Part shown: piece after piece, positions 48,101-60,100 of the stretch
Layout: every line of letters starts with the position of its first letter
How positions within the stretch are numbered: position 1 is the first letter of the stretch
NCBI GenBank assembly: GCA_032622095.1
Contig: CP136066.1
Coordinates: 231,512,961-231,576,960, forward strand
Source: Siphonodentalium dalli
Taxonomy: Eukaryota; Mollusca; Scaphopoda; Gadilida; Siphonodentaliidae
DNA length: 64,000 nt
Direction of reading: 5' to 3'
The notes under the pieces: model-generated
What the model saw: only the letters and a program-made list of their open reading frames with translations
Database searches by the model: none
Told to the model about the DNA's origin: nothing
Program-made: the position numbers and the translations under genes

Positions 48101-51100
48101 AACATTAACAACAGCATCTCAATCTGATTATCCACACAGTGTCAATAATATAATGGTTAATTCCACTAAAATACTCCCCTCTCGACAACAACCAACAGTT
48201 TTGACTTTTGAATACTTTCCGTTTGATGTTGGGAGTTAATATTCTATAATAATGCTTTTAAAATTAGTTTTTAGGTTTTAAGTCTGAGGTGGTGAGCTCG
48301 TAGTCTGTTTCCAATGTGAATCTCTGATTTCTCATATGCCCTTATGTATGATTGACCTAATTTATACACAAAATTGCTAGCCACAGGACCCACTCTTTCG
48401 ATGATCTGGTGCGCATATATGGAGTGTAATTAATCATAATCACACCACGATATAATGCCTAAGTGAATCTTATTTGATGGGGATACAGAGGATCTTACAT
48501 GAGTTTCAAATTTTATATGGAATTTATCAACCGTGTTCACTAAATTTGATTTGAGCCGAGGTTTACCGAGGCTCAAATAGAATTTAGTGGACGAGGTTGA
48601 GATACCTTTTATCATATGATCAAATAAACGCAAAGCAACGCAAAGTATTCATCGAAAACAACATATCATAAACTTCAACAATCGCAAGTCATTTAAATAA
48701 TGGCATGACGTCATCGCACGAGCTAATATTACATGTGTGTCTTACCAATAATTATGAAGCTGGTTTTGTGGGTTAATTATGTGATAAACAGATATACTAT
48801 AGCTTATGCATGTGGTTTAGCTGTGGTTCGTTAGTTACGCTAGTGTATGATCATATTAAATACATTTATATACACTATAGATCACTGTATACGTTCACAC
48901 CTCACACATAGGACCTATAGGTAACTCTATATACATTTACACCCCACGCATATGACCTATAGGTCACTATATACATTTACACCCTGCACATAGGACCTAT
49001 CGGCCACTCTATATACATTTACACCCCATGCATAGGACATATAGGTCAATCTATATACATTTACACCACACGCATACAACCTATATACAATTTTTATATT
49101 AAGTATATTTGCATTGATTGGCGTAGATTGCAAAGTTTGTCTTCTTTGGTATGATTTATACATGAATTTAGCCAATTGGCGACTAAAGTTTGCAAATAAA
49201 TATTGTGTGATATATACAAGAGAATGAAAACCATTGAATCTAAAAGTTATATTTGTGAGACAGTGTCCTCTGAATTCTGCATATTTATCAAACTGCAACA
49301 TAAGATGAATTTCATCCTCGATGGCAGGTTCGTGTTGAAGAACTTTCAAATCCTATCTGACAAGCAAGTCTGTGTATAGTGTGTCTGTCTGACATGCAAG
49401 TCTGTGTATAGTGTGTCTGTCTGACATGCAAGTCTGCGTATAGTGTGCCTGTCTGACATGCAAGTCTGCGTATAGTGTGCAAGTCTGCGTATAGTGTGCA
49501 AGTCTGCGTATAGTGTGCCTGTCTTTTGCAGAATGTTGTCCCCAGAGGGTGAATTTGGTGATGCTATCCCGCACAGCAGGCTAGCATCACCAAATTCACC
49601 CTCTGGGGACCTCATTCTGCTTAGGCCTCATCATAAGGAGAAGTTATCCATTTCATGACGGGATCTGTGCTGGTGCAGCATTAAAGATCATGTATGAGTT
49701 TAGTTTTCCTATCATTTGCAGAATGAGGTCCCCAGAGAGTGAATTCAGTGATACTATCCCACATAGCATGCTAGCATCACCCTCTGGGGACCTCATTCTG
49801 CTTAGGCCTCATTTTCTCTGGAAAGTATCTTTATTAACAAATTTCACATAGATTCTATTTCTTTTTTAGTTTAGTTTCTCTAGATCCTCAAATTAGCAGA
49901 CAACTCATTGCATAATCGAGGTTCCCAATGGGTGTACATCACAATATTTTCCATATGGGAACTTTAATCTGAGTCTATGTCTCCCATGGCAGATGAGGCC
50001 ATGCAGCATGAGGTCGGCCAGAGGTTGAATTTAGTGATGTTAGCGAGCTATGTTGGATAGCAACAATAAATTCACCCTCTAGGGACCCCATTCTGCAAAT
50101 GACAGAATGCTATAATCAGGATTGTTAAAGATCATGTGCCAGTGCGTTCTCTTATATACATGTATGTGACTCTGTGATAGACAGCTTCACATATATAAGA
50201 GAATGCACTGGCTTACAAGGTCAAGGTAAATATCGTTAGACCAATGTATTCTCTTATATATACACTAGTCTCCATTCGAGACTTGCATATATAAGAGAAT
50301 GCATTTGAACAGCGTTTTTTTCGCAAAATGTCAGGAAGCTCTTGCCATGGAAGGGTTAAACTACCCTTATGGAGCCCCTCACAGATGTAAGCAGACAACA
50401 CTCAGCAATACAAGCTGCCACCTGTATGGGGCTCCCTACAGGAAGCTCCCGTTATAGAAGGGTTAAATTACCCTTATGAAGCCCCTCACAGATGTGAGCA
50501 GACGACACTCAGCAATACAAGCTGCCACCTGTATGGGGCTCCCTACAGGAAGCTCCCGTTATAGAAGGGTTAAACTACCCTTATGGAGCCCCTCACAGAT
50601 GTGAGCAGACGACACTCAGCAATACAAGCTGCCACCTGTGTGGGGCTCCCTACAGGAAGCTCCAATGATGGAAGGGTTAAACTACCCTTATGGAGCCCCT
50701 CACAGATGTAAGCAGACAACACTCAGCAATACAAGCTGCCACCTGTATGGGGCTCCCTACAGGAAGCTCCAATGATGGAAGGGTTAAACTACCCTTATGG
50801 AGCCCCTCACAGATGTAAGCAGACAACACTCAGCAATACAAGCTGCCACCTGTATGGGGCTCCCTACAGGAAGCTCCAGTCATAGAAGGGTTAAGAAATA
50901 ATTCAACAAGCCATGTTAGTAAGTCGCAAGGTAAGTTCACAAAAAGATACAGATGATGTGCAACATACTCTACACACTGGAAATGGCCCTGCCAAGCAGA
51001 TTGTGAGATTCTTTCATCAATACAGTAATGCCCTAAATAATCGACTCCTTAACCACATAAGAATTATGGGTAATTTTTCAGGATTTAGTCGAAAATATGG

Positions 51101-54100
51101 CTTGTTACCATTCATCGGAAAGCTCTAACTACTACAGGATTTAGTCAGAAATATGGCTTGTTGCAAACAAGCCATATTTCTGACTAAATCCGGAAAAATT
51201 ACCCATAATACTTATGGTGTTATTTTGGCCATATACAAAATAATTAATGAAGCTAGGCTAAGAGAGGAAATAAATAATTCTGTTATCTCTTTCTGAAAAT
51301 TTTATAAATATCTCATTGCCGGTATGTTACTGCCTTAACATGGCCAAATTGTTACCCGACAAATTATATGGGTCGATGGATTATAATTACACACAATGGC
51401 TTGCTCTGCGTTTGCTTGGTGAATCGCTGGATAATCTTGTGCGATTATAGTTGTCGTGGATCGCTGAATCTGGCACATTATTCATTTTTGGTTTCACAGC
51501 GGTCACTACTACAGGATTTAGTCGGAAATATGGCTTGTTGCCAACAAGCCATATTTCCGACTAAATCCTGAAAAATTACCCATAATACTTATGTGGTTAA
51601 GGAGTCGATTATTTAGGGCATTACTGTATATGGAGATATGTTATGAACTCACATCCCCAATCATGATAGATTCTTCTGCCGAACATCTGAAGTCTTCTAT
51701 CGCCGACATAAAGAAGGATTTCTGTGGTTTACCAACAATCTCTGCTGTCACTTCTGTGCTGTATTCCAGAGCCTTCACGAATGGTCCTATGAAAGATATA
51801 TTTAAAGGTGCTCAATCCATATCATCAGTTTCCAACCACAGTCAGCTGTAGTATAAAATTGCCCAAAACCTGTTATTTATCACATTTTGTTCATTGAAAT
51901 TTTGCCGGCTTGTCAAATATATGACACAAAAAAGACACTAGATTTTAGAGTTATCCATCTTCATCCGCAATTTGGTCTGATACCGTCTTCTCGTTGACCT
52001 TTTACTGGGCCGCTATAAATTATCGGTGCTGAAAAATAATAGATTTCAAAAATCGATATCTAATAACTCTGAACTTTGATGGGTGGGTTTCTCAACTCGA
52101 TTCAAATATTTTTCACCCCCAAAGCCAAATAGTAATTTAGGAGCGTTAATTTGAATTATGTATATTTAAACCTTGAGCACAGTGTATCTCTTTCCTGAAT
52201 TATTTGTAATGATTTAGGGAAATAAAACAATATTATTAAATTTTGATTCAGACATAAGTCAATACGAGCTTAGGCCTTTTTTTTTAATAAAATGATTTAT
52301 AGATTATTTGCCTCTTGGCTCACTCGGGTCGGATGGAAAAAGAAAGCCAAATTGGATTTTTGTTGTTGACAGGTTTGTTAATGTTAAAATTTCTGATAGG
52401 GAGCTACCAGAATGAAGTGACTTTAATTATGCATGCAGAATACCACTACATTTGATGCCGATTCTTTAATTATGCATGCAGAATACCACTACATTCAGTG
52501 CCGATTCTGTCAATATCATAAATATTAGTGAATAATTTTGCATTTGATCATTGATGGAATAATGCACCAATCCATTAGGATTACCCTGTGAAAGAAATTC
52601 ATATCATAGGAACTTAAGTCTCTTTAAAAAGCTGACAGATATAACCTAACAGATTTAAATCTCTTTATCTGTCATTCAGTTGTTTTCTAAACTGATGATA
52701 TTCCCTCCATTCCTCTGATTACGGCTCAGAGCTTTTCATTGGATAGTGGGGAAACAGATCATTTCAAGGAGAATCCAATCTCTATGAAAATCCGATAACA
52801 ATGACAAACACTGCTTCATGGTTGGTTATATTTAAATTTAAAGATCCGAGGTCAATGACATTTTGGCAATTTTTCCGCGATATAGATCGCAACACGACAA
52901 ATTTTACAACACAGAATACAGGCGACATATTTATAATTCATTACACTCATCGCAATCTAGTAGACATCATCTTCGAGTTTTTATCAGTCAATGATATATA
53001 ACTGATAATTCTTTCGCATTTTGTTGTTTTTATAAATAACTACTAAATACTATGATTCTCGCCAAGCCTGCAAATAGTGTGTCTGTCACCCTTTATAGAG
53101 CCCCAAATAGACTGGAGCAGACAACACTCTGCAGTGCATGCTTCCATCTGTGTGAGGCTCCCTGTGGGATAAAGCTTTAACATTGTGTTTTGAGGTGGAT
53201 GTTTTACATTACTGATCAAGCCTGCAAATAGCGTGTCTGTCATTTGCAGAATGAGGTCCCCAGGGTGAATTTAGTGATGCTATCCCGCAAAGCGGGCTAG
53301 CATCACCAAATTCACCCTCTGGAGACCGCATTCTGCTTAGGCTTCATCTTCTGGGAAGTATCTATAGCATCAAATTAAGATTGTTTTTAGTTACATTTCC
53401 CTTCTAGCTAGGAAGTTTCAATATCCCCTAATTTGCAGAAGATAAAATTCATAATTGATGTGCCCTAATTTGCAGGCTTGCTGTTAGGATTTCTGTTGGC
53501 TTTTCAAAGAGACCAAGGAATTTATTATCTTTATACTTGTGTATAACTTTTCAGGATTTAGTCGGAAATATGGCTTGTTGCCATTCATCGGAAAGCTCTC
53601 CCATAATTCTGCTGTGGTTAAGCAGTCGATTAATTAGGGCATGACTGTAGTCTTCTTCCTTCACATTTATTAACAAAATGAATATGACCTGATCCCTGTG
53701 TTGAGAATAATCACTGATGTAAACAGTCACATAGTTAAAATACTTCGGAATAAGCCTTGAAATAATGTGTCTGTCATTTGCAGAATGAGGTCCCCAGAGG
53801 GTGAATTTAGTGATGCTATCACGCACAGTGGGCTAGCATCACCAAATTCACCCTCTGGGAACCTCATTATGCTTTGGCCTATTGGAGTCCTAGGATCAGA
53901 TTGAAGTTCCCCAGTTGATGTTGGTGATTTTCACCCATTAGTCACCTCGATTATGCATCTTATCTTATGCAAATTAGGGGGATATAGAAACTTCCCAGAA
54001 GGGAAAAAGTAACTAAAAACTGTTTATACCTGCAAAAGTTTCCCATCGATCAGCCTTAGGATTCTTGAGATAGAGTGCACGGGGTAGGAACTGCTCCATG

Positions 54101-57100
54101 AGAAAAGATCCTCTTATGATTTTTGATCCAGTTCACAATCGATCCATTTCCAGTTCACTTGCAAGTTTTTTGTACTTAGTCCAAAACTGATGTGCTTTAC
54201 ACCATGTACCAAATTACTGTATCGCAATAACCATTAGCGATTAAATTCAAATAAAAGTGAGTTCAGTGTGAAGTTTTAGTTCAAACATATGTGCACACTT
54301 ATTTTAGCAAATATCTGTTGCATAGATTTTCGGGTAGTGAACAGATCTTATCAATGGTGCACTGGGACCCATCACTAGTGAACTGGAACATTTCTTAAAA
54401 TGGATAAATTCTACTATTCCACATTTACTTAACAATTTCCAACTAGTATGTCTTGCTAGTTGAGGTAGCTGGCAAGGTATATACAACGAATGAACTGCAT
54501 ATATATCTCTGTTGCGTAAAACCTGCGTTATTTACCATGGGAAAATCCCCAGTGGCCTTGACCAGATCGGATAAGAACTGGATCGAAGATTGGAAGAGGC
54601 ATCAGCCTCATGGAGCAGTTCCTACCCTGTGGAGTGCAATTTGTCTGGGGGAACTTACATAATTTGAGGTGATTCTGAAGTCTTCAAAATGCAAACTATT
54701 GTTGTTGGAGAATTATTTATAGTCAATATGAGAACAAAGCCGATCTGATCCCAGGTCTCCCATAGTAGTAGAGGCCAAAGCAGAATGAGATTCCCAGAGG
54801 GTGAATTTGGTGATGCTAGCCTGCTGTGTGGAATAGCATCACTAAATTCACTCTCTGGGGAACCTCATTCTGCAAATATCAGATACACTATATCCAAGGT
54901 TGATTATATATATAGTCAAAAATCACAATCTAAATCGAGTAAATACATAGATATATAATATGATCATACATAAACGTAATTTGCGCCTGTTTGTTATCGG
55001 ATGAATTTTTATCTTTAGAAGGATTTGATGATAAACCGTAACGGGACACAAGACAATCATATATATGTAAATAATCACATATAACATAAATGTTTGGCAG
55101 ATGTGTCGTTTATCCTGACCATGTAATACGTGTCTCAGCTGTCTGGCCATCGACGCAGTCCTCAGTCTGGTGTTTTGCACGCCGATGTAGGTTGTGACGT
55201 CATGACACACGTCTTGATGTCATGACGCCTTTACTGGTTTTCCAAAAAGTTATCTTAAAATGACTCTGCGATCTTTCAATCGGAACTTATAGTTTCACTT
55301 TGTCGGCCTTGAACTTTGAGAATAATTCATCAATCTTTTAGGCGAAAATACCGTTAGAAAATGGAAGATAATATCTAAACGGCCAGTAAGGCCCCTATAT
55401 TCCTCTTTCGGGGCAAATATTTTTAATAATTTTATAAAATATGTAAACAAAACTTTTTCATGCAATTTAACTTTTTTGTTAACCAGAGCTTTGGTTTAAT
55501 TTACATTCAATTTTTAAAATATCTTTGGCTTTAGGAGCTTTGTTGTTCCTACATATGATGAAGTATAGCTAACATTTGCCAGAACAAAGTTTTTTATTTT
55601 TGCCCTGGATCATTTTGCCCTATTACACATTTCGAGGTGGTATTAATCAATACAAAATGGCGGCCGTCGCCAACAATAATTTTGGACTCGGCTGACCCTT
55701 GAGTTATGAATAAATAATCTATTTTAGGTAAGTTCAATCTATTTTAAAATTGGGCCGAAAAAGTCGATTAGTATATCTCATATCCGCATACGTATACCCT
55801 AGGTCGCTTCGCTTCCGCGGCTTCGCCGCGGGAGAGCGGGCACTATTAATTAACCCATAAGGTGCCCCCATAGCCCGAATGCTGCTACTTGTGTGGGGAT
55901 CCAAGTGGGTTACAGTAGCATTTTATACATTTCTTTGGGACTGCACATTTATTGGGAACATGAGAGTGAGTATACTACAAGCTATAGGCCTACATTAAAG
56001 GTACTCAATCAGATCAGACGCTCCTAAATTACTAATTTTTTTGCTTCGGGGTGTAAAAAATATTTGAATCGAGTCGAGGAACCCATCCTTCAAAAGCTCA
56101 GGGTGATCAGATATTGATTTTTGAAAGTTTGTTATTTCTCTAAATGTGCAATTAAATATGGCCCAGAAACATGTGGTCAAACGGATGAGCTCGGACAAAA
56201 TTGCGGATGAAGATGGATAACTCTAAAATCAAGTGGTAATACGGCCAAATTTTGTGATACTTAATTAAGTGATAATACGGCCATATTTTGTTGATAAATA
56301 ACAAGTTTTGGGAAATTTGATACCATAGTTGACAGTGCATGCATGGTTAGCATTATTTTCTTGCAATAAATCAATTCTGATAACTAAAGCGTATTTTGAA
56401 GAAATGTTGTTGCTGCTGTATCTTGATGATATGGGGACCGTCTGATCAGATTGAGTACCTTTAATGAGTTCATGCATATCCTTACCTGGACCAAGTGATA
56501 GGAGGCCATCGTTCTTCTTATAATAGCGCCCAGCGTGGATAGCTATCAAGGAGCTTCCATCCAATAGTAATCTGTGAGATGAAAAATAATCATACTTTCA
56601 GACATCGTCCCTGCTGGACCCAATTTTACTTTTGTCAAATGAAAATAGTTTTTGCCAAATTCTTTTAGAATTTGCCAAATTCTATCAGTTTCTGCAACAT
56701 TGGGTTCTATATTTCGACAATTGCTGTTTGAAAGACTTGATTTCGATAAGAAAGCATTTAATTATTAATTCTCACCCTATATATTTGTTGGCAAATTATC
56801 AAAACAATGTTAACCTGTTTGTTGCCTGAAGTATCTAACTAAATTTAATGTTGTTTTAACTGTTGAACAAGGTGACGATTGTTGGTGGGGGGGGGGGGGG
56901 GGTGGCATGAGACACATCCACCCCTTGTCCATGACATTCTCACTGAAGTTGCCTGAATTACCCTGGTTTTCTTGGTGTATACATGGTACATCCATCTATT
57001 ATAGTTTATCATGTATTGTTCAAGCTATTTTGATTGCCATAATGTACCAAAAATCAACCAATTATTTTTTTTTACAAAATTAATGAGAGTTGAAAATGAT

Positions 57101-60100
57101 TTGGGATTTAATAAAACTTTGCTCACCATGCACATGCAGCTTTGTTCTCAGTTCTGTAAGATTGAATTGTCCCCACATTTTTGTTATATTAAAGATATTC
57201 CCGTCGCTGATGGGCAATCGGCCAAATAATCATCTCGGCTCCGCCTCGTTGAATTATTTTTCCGAATTCCCGACAGCTCGAGGAATATCATATGCATAAT
57301 GTATTCTTAAAATCTAATTCACTCGAATTGTCACTTATTTTTACTCAACAAGAATTAAGTGTGCATTAAGAAATGATAATAGTTAAACATCTATAAAGGA
57401 ATCTAAAGGTTGAGTGTTTAAGCGTCCCAGTCAGGGATGGGCTTGGGTTGGGTTGCAAAAATTAGTGAAAATCTTTTTTGTTGCCGATTTCCACAGAACT
57501 TATATATATTCATCACCAATAATCTAGAGTATATAGGCATCTCCGTGATACATGTAGGAGAAATGAAATGGTGTTCCAAAAGTGGTGCTCTCCATGTCAT
57601 GAATGGAGATGTGGAAGAGGCATCAGAATTTATCCAATAATTAGAACTAAAAGTAGATATTCAACAATTTATTATATAAACCAATGAACTTATTTTACCA
57701 ATTGCCTAGGCAAACCTATTTTATTATTGCCTAGGTAAACCGATTTTATTATTGCCTAGGCAAACCGATTTTATTATTGCCTAGGCAAACCGATTTTATT
57801 ATTTCCTAGGCAAACCGATTTTATTATTGCCTAGGCAAACCGATTTTATTATTGCCTAGGCAAACAATTTATTATTGCCTAGGCAAACTGATTTTGCCTC
57901 TGCTTTCACTTAGGTATTGCCTATCGCCTACGCTAATTTCCAGGGCTGGATATATGGAAGATAAGAAACATTTCAAAGAAAAGGCCAGCAGAATAAGTGT
58001 GATAATCTAACCCAGAACAGTTTGTAAAAAAAACTTTATAAATCCAGCATGTTTTTCAAATTATTGAAGGTACTCAATCCAATCAGACAGTTCCCATATC
58101 ATCAAGATACAACAACAACAACAATTTCTTCAAAATAAAGTTTAGTTATCAGAATCGATTTATTGCAACAAAATAACGCCAACCACTACCACTGTAAACT
58201 ATGGTATCAAATTTCCCAAAACTTATTTATCAGCATTTTGTTCAACAAAATATGGCCGTATTATCACTTAAGTATCACTTGATTTTAGAGTTATCCACCT
58301 TCATCCACAACTTTGTCTGAGACCTTCTGTTTGTCCACGTGTTTCTGGGCCACATATTATTACACATCTCGAGAAATAAAAACTTCAAAAATCGATGTCT
58401 GATCACTCTGAGCTTTGATAGGTGGGTTCCTCGATTCATATAAAATATTTTTTACCCCCGAAGCCAAAGAAATAGTTATTTAGGAGCGTCTGATCGGATT
58501 TTAGTACCTTTAAAGTTGAAAAATTACCTTGATTTTTTTTTTTTTTTAAATTGGAAATGTCATGTCTGAAGCAGTAACTTAGAAATAAAAGACTAGAAAT
58601 TTTAGTGTAATGTATGAGGTCTTAAAATTTAGAGTGAAAAAATTGATATTTTCCCTGCTTTTAGTCAAAATTACGACTAAAATAGTCCGCAGTACGTTGT
58701 AAAGATGGATTACCAATCAATCAAGCAATAAACACAGTAAACCTGTCCATAAACCATCTACTTTAGAAAGAAAAAACATGAGAATTATAAACAACAAACA
58801 ATACAACTCACATACAGAGTTTAATAAAAATAATATGTCGGGAGTTTTTTACCCTGTGCCAATGCATTCTCTTATATATGCGAGTCGACCATAGGTCGCC
58901 TCGCATATATAAGAGAATGCATTGGCCTAACAATTTTTTATCATGTTTTTTAAATAAATGTTTCTTACAATTTTTAGGACATAAAATAAAAAACTTCAAT
59001 TACCCTGCAGGGAGCCCCACACATATATAGAAGCATATAGAAGAGTGTCATCTGGGGCTCTGTATGGGTGGAATTATAAAATTGTTAAAGAATACATTAT
59101 TAAAATTGTAAAAAATTGTTTGGCCAATGCATTCTCTTATATATGCGAGGCGACCTATGGTCGACTCGCATATATATAAGAGAATGCATTGGCATAGGGT
59201 AAAAAAATCCCGACTTACGACTGGATTTGATATGGCGGGTCACAAATAAGGGTAATAACCGCCAAAAAGGTCTCTTTTAAAATCCCGCAATAAATTTCTC
59301 GATTCATTCCAGAAATTCAACTTCCCCACTATTTGGAATAACTTAATGAAATAAACAAGATCAATAAGGTTATCAGTTTTATAAAATCATTGGTCAACAT
59401 ATTCCTTACATCGTATCCTACAGAAGTTACCTGTAAATGCCGCCCAGAATGTACATGCTGACCCCATGGTAATCCTTAATTATTAAACCTTTTTTTATTA
59501 TATATTCATTATCTTGGTGGGAAGTTCCTTCCTATGCATCTTACACATTTTATGACCTGTTCTACTTCTCCACTATCCAAAAGCGCTCATTTAATGTTTA
59601 ACCCACAGGGAGCCTCACACAGATGGAAGATTGCAATACAGAGTGTCCTCTGCTCCACTATATGTGGGGCTCTCTGTGGGTTGACTTCTCCACTATCCAA
59701 AAGTGCTCATTTGACATGTGACTCTTTATTACAATGTATATACAAGGCTACAGCAGGAAACCCACGAGATTCCATGATTCTTATGAGATCATCAGCAGAT
59801 TTATGGGAAATTTTTCAGGATTAATTGGAAATATGGCTTGCTGCCATTCATCGGAAAGCTCTCGGATAGAGCTTTCCAATGAATGGCAACAAGCCATATT
59901 TCCGACTAAATCCTGAAAAATTTCCAATAATTCTGCTGTGGTTAAAGGGTCATATACTTTGGGCATTACTGTAGAATTCACTAGAGTTGATACATTTGGA
60001 CTGATTCATGAGGGGCTAGAGTTTGATATTTCTCGAGTGAAGAAACTAAATCCACGTCTACATCTTAAGGATTCAGATTATTTCCTCATAGTATGATCGA

